Assembly: GCA_003719395.1 (NCBI GenBank)
Contig: RHMC01000042.1
Coordinates: forward strand, 1 to 48,329
Direction: 5' to 3'
DNA from: Streptomyces altiplanensis
GTDB taxonomy: Bacteria; Actinomycetota; Actinomycetes; Streptomycetales; Streptomycetaceae
DNA length: 48,329 nucleotides
This document shows positions 23,138 to 32,013 of the stretch, piece after piece. Position 1 is the first letter of the stretch; each line of letters begins with the position of its first letter. Below the pieces are notes generated by a model that was not told the DNA's origin, did no database searches, and saw only the letters and a list, made by a program, of their open reading frames with translations. The translations under genes and the position numbers were made by a program.

Positions 23138-23535
23138 GCGAGCGCATCGAAACCGTCGTCCTCGACTCAGAAGGGCTCTCCGCCTGGATCGCACAGGACC
23201 GTAAGCTCCTCGCCATGCTGCAGGTCTTCCACGACATGGGAGCCGACCTCGTGATCGGGGCGAACACCATCGTGGAAGTCAGCCACTCCCGCACCAACAT
23301 GCCTCGCATGAACTGGGCCCTGTCCCGCGTCAAGGTGGAGCCGGTCACCGAACAAGCGGCGAAGGCGGCAGCGGAGCTCCTCAAAGGCGCCGGACTGCAC
23401 GGGCACAAGTACGCCATCGACGCCACGGTCGCCGAGGTTGCACTGCGCCAACCGAAGCCGGTCGCCCTGCTGACGTCCGACAGCGGCGACATGACCGAGC
23501 TCTGCGGCAACCAGGTCCGCATCATCTCTCTCTGA
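23134..23535 (+). CDS. PIN-domain toxin (VapC-like)
   Basis: 133 residues, predicted ribonuclease toxin. PIN landmarks are VVLDSEGLSAW (first Asp), GANTIVEVSHSR (Glu), KYAIDATVAEVAL (Asp) and LLTSDSGDM (last acidic residues). The GTG at 23134 overlaps the antitoxin stop by four bases, as in vapBC operons. It lies between att remnants 2 and 3, so the pair was probably cargo of an earlier element and kept by addiction. Confidence 0.82.
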   Translation: MSERIETVVLDSEGLSAWIAQDRKLLAMLQVFHDMGADLVIGANTIVEVSHSRTNMPRMNWALSRVKVEPVTEQAAKAAAELLKGAGLHGHKYAIDATVAEVALRQPKPVALLTSDSGDMTELCGNQVRIISL

Positions 23536-23592
23536 CCCGCCGACCCGACCGGAGCACGCACCTTGGCAGGTTCCGTTGCACTGCAAGCCCTC

Positions 23593-23608
23593 GTGCCCCA
23601 TCCGTGCC
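23593..23608. promoter_or_regulatory. Candidate integrase arm site of att remnant 3
   Basis: GTGCCCCATCCGTGCC, identical to the copy at 22527, followed by the same GCGGAGCGGACAACAGCGG (one difference). It lies 127 bp before the att core, the same distance as in remnant 2. Confidence 0.5.
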
Positions 23609-23686
23609 CAGCGGAGCGGACAACAGCGGTCAAGTGCGGTTCCCAGAGACCGTAGCCATACACCCCGCCCAACGGGAAAGCACAGG

Positions 23687-24445
23687 TCAGAATCCCTTCA
23701 ACAGCCCAAGCACCGTTGATTCCCAAGCTCGGAGCGCGAGTTCGATTCTCGTCACCCGCTCCATGCAAGAGCCCCGGGCCAAGAGCCCGGGGGTCCGGCT
23801 CCGGTCACCGACCTCCTCGATCGGGACCCCGCGCCGCGGACCGGTCAGTGCGGGCCCCGGGTCCAGGCCGAGCTGAGCGGCAAGCAGTCGGCGCAGCTCG
23901 TGGTGGGAGTCCAGCGCCTCGCTCGGCCGGCCCGCCCGGTACAGGGCGCGCATGTGGGCCGCGCGCAGCCGCTCGCGCAGCGGGTGCCGCCCCACCGGGC
24001 CGATCAGCTCAGCCGCCACAGCCGCGTGCTCGCCCAGCTCCAGGCGTGTTTCCGCGTGTTCCTCCAGGGCGTCCAGCCGCTGCTCGTCGAGGCGGGCGAC
24101 GGCTTCCCGTACGAAGGGCTCGTCGCGGAAGCCGGCGAACGCGGGCCCCCGCCACAGGCCCAGGGCCTCGGACAGCAGCGCGGCCCGGTGTCGCGGTTCC
24201 CGGTTGGTCCGCGCCCGGGCGGTCAGGGCCGTGAACCGTGCTGCGTCCACCGCCTCCTCGTCGACGCGCAGTACGTAGCCCGGCGCCCGGTACGACACCA
24301 GGTCACGGCCACCGCCGCCCAGCCCAGCCCCGCCCGCTGCATCCGGCTTCACGCGGCCGTCCCGGCAGAGGAGTACCGCGGCATCCGGCCGGAAAGCCAC
24401 CGGCCCGTGCACGACGAGCCACGGCACCGGCGTGCTTGCCTTCAT
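23687..24445 (-). pseudogene. BTAD-domain (SARP/AfsR-type) regulator fragment
   Basis: The centre reads RAPGYVLRVDEEAVDAARF, then ALLSEALGLWRGPAFAGF, LDEQRLDALEEHAETRLELGEH, PLRERLRAAHMRALYRAGRP and ALDSHHELRRLLAAQLGLDPGP. This is a nearly complete bacterial transcriptional activation domain of the SARP family. The N-terminal OmpR-type winged helix is reduced to unrelated sequence. The C-terminal ~55 residues are only readthrough into att remnant 3. Two deletions would explain it. It is most likely a non-functional relic cut by integration or excision. Confidence 0.72.
23720..23767 (+). other. att remnant 3 (tRNA-Gly 3' end copy)
   Basis: 47 of 48 bases match the tRNA end and its flank (through TCCATGCA); the only change is A to G in GCTCGGAGC. 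A reduced hairpin follows (CCCCGGGC/GCCCGGGG, 23772-23792). It is the only remnant that keeps the tRNA 3' flank. Confidence 0.9.
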
Positions 24446-24551
24446 GCCCCGTCCGTGTCCTCCAGAGCGGTGACCAGCGGCCGGCCACAGCGCTGAGAAA
24501 CCACGGCGACCGCACCCGGTACGGAAACCCCGTCGAGGTTCCGCGGGAGCG

Positions 24552-25334
24552 CTACGGGCAGTCCTCTTCGAACTTCACTGCGGTGATCTCGACCGGCTGC
24601 CCCTTCAGTTCCGCTTCCGGGCCGGGCGTCTGGGCGCATACCTTCCAGTTGCTCTCCATCAGCACCATGCGGCCCTCGGCGGCATCCGTCACAGTGACCG
24701 ACGTACCCGGGTCGAGGGCGTCACGAGCGGCCTTCACCGACTTACCGACGAGGTTCGGCATCTTGCCGCCTGCCGCTTCCAGAGGTTTCTCGTCCTTGGC
24801 GGGGCAGTCCTCTTCGAGCTTCACCGCACCGAAGTCCAGCTTGGTTTCCGTGGACACCGTCCTGCCTGCCCTGATGTTCTGCGAGCAGACCTTCCAGTTC
24901 CGATCGAGGGCCTGCATCCGGCCTCGGCCCAAGCTGTCGTGCGACGACAGGCCGTAGAAGCCCTCGGTCTGAGCGGTGTCCTGCGCAGACTGAAGCCCCA
25001 TGCCGACGAAGTTCGGTACGGGCGCTTCCTTACCAGTGTCCTCAGCGGTGGGCTTCGCTTTCTCTTTCGGCGCAGCCGGCTTGTCGTCGGATGTGCCGGC
25101 CTGCCGGGGCTCAGCCGTGACGGTGACCGTCGCTTCGGGGGCGGGTGTCGCGCTTCTGGCGGTTCCCGCGCCGCCGCTTCCGGCGCCACCGATGATGACG
25201 CCGATGAAGAACAGGCCGGCCGCAGACGGAATGACGACTCGCTTCCGCGCCCAGCCGGGCTGTGCTCCTGGCGGTTTCGGTGGCTGTACGGGGGGCTGAC
25301 CCCACTGTGGCTGTGTCTGGTTGTTCCAACTCAT
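24552..25334 (-). CDS. Membrane-anchored protein with two PASTA-like repeats
   Basis: 260 residues. The N-terminus is Gln/Pro-rich and cytoplasmic (MSWNNQTQPQWGQPP), followed by one transmembrane segment (VVIPSAAGLFFIGVIIGGAG), an Ala/Thr/Lys linker and two repeats. Each repeat begins like a PASTA domain, VPNFVGMGLQSAQDTAQ and MPNLVGKSVKAARDAL, and ends WKVCSQNIRAGRTV or WKVCAQTPGPEAEL plus EEDCP. PASTA domains bind muropeptides or beta-lactams, but no kinase domain is attached. Cys are paired within each repeat. ATG 25334 follows GGGGGA. Confidence 0.8.
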   Translation of the reverse strand: MSWNNQTQPQWGQPPVQPPKPPGAQPGWARKRVVIPSAAGLFFIGVIIGGAGSGGAGTARSATPAPEATVTVTAEPRQAGTSDDKPAAPKEKAKPTAEDTGKEAPVPNFVGMGLQSAQDTAQTEGFYGLSSHDSLGRGRMQALDRNWKVCSQNIRAGRTVSTETKLDFGAVKLEEDCPAKDEKPLEAAGGKMPNLVGKSVKAARDALDPGTSVTVTDAAEGRMVLMESNWKVCAQTPGPEAELKGQPVEITAVKFEEDCP

Positions 25335-25732
25335 TTGTCCCCCAAAGGCAGTTCGTGGAGGCATGACCGTAACGGCCCGGCCGAGAGCGAAGGGAGGCAG
25401 ATCCTCCGGAAGTGATGAATCCGTGATGTAAGTGTGGTGAAAAGCGATGGTCTGGTCCCACGACACCTCGTTCGGCATGGAGAAACACCACCTCATCGGT
25501 CACAGATGGCTCCCCGCGAGCGCGAGCGCCAGAAAGCCGTTCTGCGGCGGTTCGCCGCCGACGCGGCAGCAGGACGAGAGCGATCAGAACCTGGGCGATG
25601 CCGCCGTCCGGTACCGGACCACGGGAAAGCACCGGTCAGGCCGTGGGACCGGCGCCCAGACACTCCTCCACACACCAGAAAGCCAGCATTTACGCTGGTC
25701 AGGCGCCACATCGCCCTCGCAAGCCCCATGGA
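25335..25732. other. Gene-free stretch before att remnant 4
   Basis: No convincing coding frame is seen. At 25622-25638 the sequence CACGGGAAAGCACCGGTCAG matches AACGGGAAAGCACAGGTCAG in the flank of att remnant 3, so it probably holds an eroded attP arm. Confidence 0.4.
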
Positions 25733-25775
25733 TCCCCAAGCCCGGAGCGCGAGTTCGGCTCTCGTCACCCGCTCC
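25733..25775 (+). other. att remnant 4, most diverged tRNA-Gly 3' end copy
   Basis: 37-38 of 43 bases match the tRNA end; five or six scattered transitions are seen. A 10-bp terminator hairpin (25782-25808) followed by TTTT comes next. It is probably the oldest junction, after which normal chromosomal genes resume. Confidence 0.85.
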
Positions 25776-25895
25776 GGACGGAAGTCCCGGGCCGGAGACC
25801 CGGGGCTTTTCCGTGTGCAGCGCCGCACGGCTCGGCACGGGTCGGTCGAGGGGTCGTCAGCTCAGTGGTTGAGATTTCATACATCCCGGTACGGG

Positions 25896-25914
25896 CTTGG
25901 TAAGGCTTGCCTTA
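25896..25914 (+). promoter_or_regulatory. Iron box (DmdR1/IdeR-type operator)
   Basis: CTTGGTAAGGCTTGCCTTA matches 16 of 19 positions of the DtxR-family consensus TWAGGTWAGSCTWACCTWA and contains the palindrome TAAGGC-TT-GCCTTA. It is 76 bp upstream of the transporter binding-protein start, so iron repression of the operon is likely. Confidence 0.7.
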
Positions 25915-25989
25915 TATGCTGACGCGGCTTCCGGATCGCCCGGCACGCCGGAAGCATCTGCACACCCGTACGACAGGACACCTCTCACC

Positions 25990-27506
25990 ATGCGCACCTC
26001 CACCCGCGGTCTGATCGCAGTACTCGCGCTCTCGCCCCTCCTTGCCGGCTGTTTCGCGGCGAGCGACGGCGACTCCGGTTCGGCCTCGGGCGGCGCGAAG
26101 CGCCTGCGGGTCGCGCTCGCCGTCCCGCCCGTCCAGGCCCTCTCCCCGTACAGCAACGACGCCACCGTGCTCAGCAAGCTGTCCGTCGCGGAGGGGCTGA
26201 CCACGCTCGGCGAGGACGGCACCGCGCGGGCAGCGCTCGCGAAGTCCTGGAAGCAGGTCGACGGCACCACGTGGACCTTCGAGCTGCGCAAGGCGTCCTT
26301 CCAGGACGGCACCGCAGTCACCGCCGAGTCCGTGGTCAACGCCCTCGGCCACGCGAACGGGTCCGCGGCCAAGCCGCGCGTGCTCAGTGATGTCACGCTG
26401 ACCGCCAAGGCCGATGACGCCGACACGGTACGGATCACCACCAGCACGGCGGACCCCGCGCTCCCGCTGCGGCTGGCCAGCCCGGCGCTCGGCATCCTCT
26501 CCGCCAAGGCGTACGCGAAGGACGGCACCGTCAGCCCGGTCGGCACCGGCACCGGCGCCTTCACGATCACCAAGCTGACCGGCAAGTCCAAGGCCACCCT
26601 CGACCGCTTCGACGGCTACTGGGGCGGAAAGGCGAAGGCCGCCGGTGTCGACGTGACGTGGATCGCCGACGGCACCGCACGTGCCAACGCGCTGCGGGGC
26701 GGCGATGTCGACATCGCCGAGTGGATCCCCACCTCGCAGGCGAAGCTGCTCGCCGAGGACACCCGCCACGAGGTGCCGTCCGTACGCACCGACAGCCTCG
26801 TCCTGAACACCGGCAGCGGCATCTTCACCGATGCGCCCTGCGCGCCGCCGCCCGTGAGTCCGTCGACGGCTCGGTGCTCGTCGACTCCGTGTTCGGCGGG
26901 TACGCCGACGCGCCCACGGGCCTGTTCGGCCCGGGCGTCTCCTGGGCCGCGGACGCGCGGGCCGAGGTGACCGGTCGCGCGAAGGCCGCGAGCACTTCGC
27001 AGGTGAAGTCCGGGACCAGGGGCAAGACGCTCCGGCTGGCCACCTACACCAACCGCAGCGAACTGCCCGAGGCCGCGACCGTGCTCCAGCAGCAGCTCGA
27101 GAAGGCCGGGTTCACGGTGAAGCAGGACGTCCGCGAGTACACGCAGATGGAGGCGGACCTGCTCGCCGGGAAGTACGACGCGCTGGTCTTCTCCCGGGTG
27201 ACGCTGCTGGACACCGGGGACGCGGTGTCGTACCTCGCCAGCGACTACACGGCCAAGGGCGTCTACAACATCGCCGGCCTCAAGGACCCGGCGGTGGACA
27301 AGGCGATCGCGGCGGCCGCCGAAGAGGGCGACACCGGGAAGCGGCGGCAGAAGATCATGGCGGCCGAGGCGGAGATCCTGCGCACCGACGCCGTGCTGCC
27401 ACTGGTGCACGAGAGGGTCGTGCAGGGCATCGCCGCCGGTGTCGAGGGCGTGCTGCTCGACCCGCGCGAGCGCTCCCTGATCGACGCCGACACGCACCTG
27501 CGCTAG
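25990..27506 (+). pseudogene. ABC transporter substrate-binding lipoprotein (peptide/nickel family 5), frameshifted
   Basis: An extracytoplasmic binding protein for a peptide-, siderophore- or metal-type substrate. Signal peptide with lipobox LLAGC (Cys about residue 21). SBP family 5 landmarks are GLTTLGEDGTARAALAKSW, TWTFELRKASFQDGTAVTAESVV and GTGAFTITK. The frame breaks at about 26833: IFTD should run into RALRAAARESVDG, read one base later, so one base is missing. The second part continues through YTAKGVYNIAGLKDPAVDKAI to TAG 27506. An iron box precedes the gene. Sequencing error and true inactivation are both possible. Confidence 0.8.
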
Positions 27507-29276
27507 ATGAGCGACACGACTCCCACGGCCCCGGTCCGCCGCTTCGCGTTCGCGTGGCGGGCCGGGGCGGGCGTGTCCTCGCGGCGCCGCACTGCTGGTC
27601 ACGGTCGCGCTGCTGCCCTGGCTCTCGCGCACCGACCCCGCGCTGACCGTACTGCGGACCCGCTCGGCCGAGCAGGACCCGACACCGGAGGCGCTCGCCA
27701 CCGTACGGAAACAACTCGGCCTGGAAGAAGGGCCGTTCACGCTCCTCGGGCAGTGGCTGGGCGGGCTGCTGCGGGGGGACGCCGGGACCTCCTGGGTGTC
27801 CGGCGAGCCGGTGCTGCCGGAGCTGACGGCCGCGCTCGGGGTCTCGCTCACGCTGGTGCTCGGAGCGCTGCTGGTCACCGTCGCTGTCGCCGCTCTCGTC
27901 TCCGCCCGTACGGTCTTCCTGGGTTCCCGGAGGCGGCTGCGGCACGGCCGGGCGGGCACCGGGGCCGCCGTGCTCGCGGCGCTGCCGAAGTTCCTGCTGG
28001 CCTCCGTGCTGGCCACGGTGTTCGGGGTCTGGCTGGGCTGGTTCCCGTCGAGCGGCTGGGACGGGCCCGCGTCGATGGTGCTGCCCGCGCTGGCGCTCGG
28101 GGTGCCGTCGGGCGCGATGATCGGCGGGCTGCTCGACCAGTCGCTGCCCGCCGCGTTCAACGAGCCCTGGGCGCGCACCTGGTACGCCGTCGGCTTCCCG
28201 CCGGGCCATGCGGCCCGGCACGCGCTGCGCCGCACCCTGCCCGGGGTGCTGCCGCAGCTTCTGCCCACGGTCGTCGCACTCGTCGGCGGGGCCGTCGCGG
28301 TGGAAAGGGTCTTCAACATCCCCGGGGTCGGCCGGCTGGTCCTGGACGCCGCCATCGCCCAGGACCTGCCGGTGCTGCAGGCCGGGACGCTCACGCTGAT
28401 CCTGCTGGGGACGGCCGCGGGACTCGGGCTGCGGACCGTGCGGCACCGGCTGCTCGGTCCCGCCCTGCGCGAAGGCGCGCTGCCCACGCTGCACCGCCCG
28501 CCGCAGCCCGTACCGGGGTCGTCGCGGTACGTCGCCGGGGCCTGCGCGCTCGTACTGCTGGTGCTGGTCACGGCGGGGCTGCTGCGTGATCCCCTGCACG
28601 TGGACACGGCGGCGCGGCTGCTTTCTCCGTCCCTGGAGCATCCCCTGGGGACGGACTCGCTGGGGCGCGACCTGCTGGCCCGCCTCGCCCACGGCGCCCT
28701 GCGCACGGCGGCCGTCGCGTCGGCCGTGACCGCGGTCAGTGTGGTCCTCGGCGTACTGCTCGGCATGGCGGCGCAAGCGAGCGCGGGGCTGACGGACGTG
28801 GGTGGCGACGCTGCCGCCGTGCTGGCCGGGCTGCTGGTCACCGGCCTCACCGGGCCCTCCGTCCTCGGCGCCGCCCTCGCGGTGTGCGTGGTCGGCTGGA
28901 GCCCGTACGCCGCCCAGACCTCGGCGCTCCTCCAGCAGGAGCGGGCGAGCGGCCACATCGCGGCGGCGGTCGCGCTGGGCGCCGGGCGGTGGCATCTGCT
29001 GCGCCGCCACCTGCTGCCCGCGCTGGTGCCGCCGCTGCTGCGCAACGCCCTGCTGCGGCTTCCCACCGCCGTCCTGGTACTGGCCTCGCTCGGCTTCCTG
29101 GGCCTGGGACAGCAGCCGCCCGCGCCGGAGTGGGGGCGGCTGCTGTCGGAGAACCAGCCCTACGCCGAGCTGGCGCCCTGGACCGTGCTGGGGCCCGCCG
29201 CCGCGCTCGTGGTGCTGGCCGTGCTCGCGGTCACGCCGCCACGGTCGTGCGAAGGGACGGAAGAACCCCCCGATGA
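27507..29276 (+). pseudogene. Fused DppB/DppC-type ABC permease, frameshifted
   Basis: One gene encodes two permease domains. The first has PKFLLASVLATVFGVWLGWFP, then YAVGFPPGHAARHALRRTLP and ERVFNIPGVGRLVLDAAIAQD. The second has HPLGTDSLGRDLLARLAHGA, then AAVALGAGRWHLLRRHLLPA and SLGFLGLGQQPPAPEWGRLL. Both EAA-type loops are present. ATG 27507 directly abuts the binding-protein stop (TAGATG). An extra base near 27585 shifts the start segment relative to AALLVTVALLPWLSR. A missing base near 29233 hides the natural end TVVRRDGRTPR, whose TGA overlaps the next ATG (29273). No ATPase gene follows: that next frame is only 22 codons long. Confidence 0.75.
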
Positions 29277-29854
29277 ACACCACGACGGTCCGGCGTTCGC
29301 GGACACCGCCGACCGGTCTTCCCCAGCTGCCGCCGCACTGACCACCTGTCGGCCGATCAGCTCGCTTCCGGCATCGGCATCGGCTTCCGCGCCGCACCGC
29401 CCTGCTCTGCTCTGCCCTGTCCTGCTCTGCTCTGCCCTGTCCTGTTCTGCTCTGCCCTGCCCGTCCACGCGCCCGGGGCAGGAAATCGGGCCTGTGGACC
29501 GGCTGACCGGGCTTGTGCCGGAACCGCCTCCGCCGGGCCGGCCGGGAGTGGGCTGCGGTGCCGTCGTGGGTGTGGGCGCGGGGCGTCCGTTTCACCGTCG
29601 GTGCGTCCGTCCGGCTCGGCCCGGTACGCGTCGTCTCCCTCCGTCCACTCCCGTACGAGACGCGGAGACGGACGGGGGACAACCCGGGGCAGCGCTCGTT
29701 CGGCTTCCTCGGGGCCTGTCCACACCTTCCGCCGGTCTCCTCCGTACGGCTGTGGACAACGCGTAACCACCCCGGCCCGTACGGGCTGCCGCCCCGGTGT
29801 GGAGAGCGGTGCGGGGGGTGTGGTGAGTGGTGTGGAGGGCGGGGCCCGGGCCGG
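29277..29854. other. Region where transporter ATPase genes would be expected
   Basis: Apart from a 22-codon frame from ATG 29273 and a 20-bp tandem repeat, nothing coding is convincing. The transporter operon seems truncated here. Confidence 0.5.
29401..29460. repeat. 20-bp tandem repeat, three copies
   Basis: CCTGCTCTGCTCTGCCCTGT occurs twice exactly and a third time with two changes. A 5-bp sub-period (CTGYY) runs through it. It lies in the gap after the truncated transporter operon. Confidence 0.9.
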
Positions 29855-31315
29855 TCAGCGGATGCCGTTGAAGTCCGCGCCCACGACGAGGGTGACGGCG
29901 CCGGCCACCGCGCTCGCGTCCTGCTTCGCCGTGACACCGGGCAGCCGGGACGCGAGCACCCGGGCCTGCTTTTCGAGGCCCTGGGGATAAGTGACCGCGC
30001 TCTTCTCCGCGGAGGCGGGCGCGTTGCCGGTGCCGGTGACGGTGTAGCCGGCGGACCTCAGCGTCTGGGCGACCTTCGCGGCCTGGCCGGGCACCCCGCT
30101 GCCGTTGAGGACCTGCACGCGCACCGTGGCGGCGTACACCGGTCCCTTGGAGTCGGCCGCCAGTTTCTCCTTGTCGACCTCCTGGTCCTTGGCCAGTGAG
30201 GTGAACAGGCCGGCGGCCTGCGGGTACTGCCACACCACGTTGGCCCTGTCGGAGGGATTGTCCGCCTCGCGCCCGTAGTTCGGCACGGTCAGGAAGGTCA
30301 GCCGGTCGCTCGGGATGCTCTTGATCTCGTTCGCGAGGCCGGTCAGCGGCTTGATCCCCGCCAGCTTCGCGTCCGTGGTCAGGGACTTGGTGGCCGCGTC
30401 CAGGAATCCGTACAGGTCGGCCGGGCTGGTGAGCTTCTGCTTCGCCTTGGCGGCGAGGGCTTCCATGAACTCCTGCTGGCGGCCGATGCGGCCGATGTCC
30501 GAGCCGTCACCGACGCTGTAGCGGGTACGGACGTACCCGAGGGCCTTCTCGTCCTTGACGGTCTGGCACCCGGCCTCCATGTCGAGGTGCGCGTCCTTGT
30601 CGTGGATCGCCGTCTCGGGGCAGACCTCGATGCCGCCGAGGGCGTTGACCATGCCCTTGAAGCCCTGGAAGTCGACGGACATGAAGTGGTCTATCCGCAG
30701 TCCGGTGGACTGCTCCACCGTCTTGATCGTGCAGGCGGCGGCTCCCGCGACCTCGCCGCTCGTGCCTCCGATGGCGAAGGAGGAGTTGATCTTGGCGTGG
30801 CTGGGGGCCGACGTCGTCCCGTCGCCGCGGTCGCAGGCCGGGAGACTCACCCATGAGTCGCGCGGCAGAGACACCACGGTGGCCCATTTCCTGTCCGCGG
30901 ACAGGTGCATGACCATCAGCGTGTCCGAGTGCATGGTGTCCAGGTCCCTGCCGTACTTCGCGTTCTTGCCGTCCCGCGAGTCGGAGCCCACCACCAGGAT
31001 GTTCTTCGAACCCGGACTCAGGTTGACCGGCCGGTCGCCGCCCAGCTTGCCGTCCACGTCCGCGGAATTGATGTTCCCGTCCAGTCCCGTGTAGACCCAG
31101 GCCCCGGCTCCGGCCGTCACCAGCACGAGAACGGCCAGCGCCCCGCCGGTCCACAGTGTTATTCGCCCGCGCCGGGTCAACCGGGCCGGCCGCTCCTCCA
31201 CCCTGCGGCGCCGCCGCGTCGGCTGTGCCCGGCGACCGTGCCGCCTCCTGTCCTGCGTACCCACTCTGGCGTCCTCCGGGCCTTCGTATTCGTCCGTCCT
31301 CGACCGCCGTTGCAT
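29855..31315 (-). CDS. LytR-CpsA-Psr (LCP) family cell-wall ligase
   Basis: 486 residues. It transfers wall teichoic acid or other anionic glycopolymers from lipid carriers onto peptidoglycan, on the outer face of the membrane. A strongly basic cytoplasmic N-terminus is followed by one transmembrane helix (about residues 54-76). The LCP domain runs from NILVVGSDSRDG through LSADRKWATVVSLPRDSWV, INSSFAIGG, VDFQGFKGMVNALGG and GYVRTRYSVGDGSDIGRIGRQQEFM, with the expected Arg and Asp residues. A C-terminal LytR_C domain (VRVQVLNGSGVPGQAAKVAQ to the end) completes it. It stands alone on the minus strand. Confidence 0.93.
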   Translation of the reverse strand: MQRRSRTDEYEGPEDARVGTQDRRRHGRRAQPTRRRRRVEERPARLTRRGRITLWTGGALAVLVLVTAGAGAWVYTGLDGNINSADVDGKLGGDRPVNLSPGSKNILVVGSDSRDGKNAKYGRDLDTMHSDTLMVMHLSADRKWATVVSLPRDSWVSLPACDRGDGTTSAPSHAKINSSFAIGGTSGEVAGAAACTIKTVEQSTGLRIDHFMSVDFQGFKGMVNALGGIEVCPETAIHDKDAHLDMEAGCQTVKDEKALGYVRTRYSVGDGSDIGRIGRQQEFMEALAAKAKQKLTSPADLYGFLDAATKSLTTDAKLAGIKPLTGLANEIKSIPSDRLTFLTVPNYGREADNPSDRANVVWQYPQAAGLFTSLAKDQEVDKEKLAADSKGPVYAATVRVQVLNGSGVPGQAAKVAQTLRSAGYTVTGTGNAPASAEKSAVTYPQGLEKQARVLASRLPGVTAKQDASAVAGAVTLVVGADFNGIR

Positions 31316-31482
31316 GCGATGCGTGAACTTTACAGTCGCGCAGAGCGGGCAAATCCGTCCGCCGAAGACCCTCCTCGGACAACGCGCAGAGTTGTCGGCG
31401 CTGTTGAGGAGGGTCTCCGGTGCCGTCGGAGGGACAGGACGTCAGGCAGGAACCGGAACACCCCGGGGGAAGGGGACGCCGT

Positions 31483-31944
31483 TCAGTCCCATGTCGCGCC
31501 GGCGGGCTCCTGGATGGTGGCGTTGAGGCGGTTGAAGAAGTTGGTGGTGGCGATCATGAGGATGAGGGCGGCGAGCTGCTCCTCGTCGAAGTGGTCGGCG
31601 GCCTCGTCCCAGACGGCGTCCGGTACCGCCTGGCCGGTACGGTCGGCGATCCGTGTGGCGGCTTCGGTGAGGGCGAGGGCGGCGCGTTCGGCGTCGGTGA
31701 AGAACGGGGCCTCGCGCCAGGCGGCGACGGCGTGGAGCCTTTCGTCGCTCTCACCGGCCTTCTTGGCACTGGCCACGCCGCCGTGCACACAGGCGCTGCA
31801 ACCGTTGATCTGGCTGGCCCGCAGGTGGACCAGTTCCATGGTCCGCTGCGGCACGCCGCCCTGGTGCATGGCCTTGAGGAGGTTCTGGACCCCCTTCATG
31901 GCGTCGGGCAGTACCATCGCGGGGTTCTTCATGCGGGCTTTCAC
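31483..31944 (-). CDS. AhpD-like/carboxymuconolactone decarboxylase family protein (ECF41 partner)
   Basis: 153 residues. The AhpD signature is present: ELVHLRASQINGCSACVHGG (redox CxxC plus His), followed by ADRTGQAVPDAVWDEAADHF and a final helix LAALILMIATTNFFNRLN. Such proteins act as small disulfide reductases. GTG 31944 has GGAGG eight bases upstream. It is divergent from an ECF41-type sigma gene, whose group is defined by an adjacent carboxymuconolactone decarboxylase, oxidoreductase or epimerase. A matching ECF41-like promoter (32014-32040) points at this gene. Confidence 0.88.
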   Translation of the reverse strand: MKARMKNPAMVLPDAMKGVQNLLKAMHQGGVPQRTMELVHLRASQINGCSACVHGGVASAKKAGESDERLHAVAAWREAPFFTDAERAALALTEAATRIADRTGQAVPDAVWDEAADHFDEEQLAALILMIATTNFFNRLNATIQEPAGATWD

Positions 31945-32013
31945 GATGTTGTCCTCCAAGTCACTGCCGGCCAGCGGTCGTTGAGCCGGTCGGCTACCGT
32001 CCTTTACTGCTCT

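Noticed and set aside
21160..25775. Four extra tRNA-Gly genes
   Set aside because: Only the 3' half (anticodon side to CCA) is present; acceptor 5' strand, D arm and anticodon 5' strand are missing, so these are att copies.
29357..29770. Minus-strand frame of 137 codons in the gap after the permease
   Set aside because: Its C-terminus is the translated tandem repeat, with no start signal or domain.
26616..29937. Two very long minus-strand frames (816 and 860 codons) opposite the transporter genes
   Set aside because: Low-complexity translations without recognisable domains. They persist only because the opposite strand has strong third-position GC bias.
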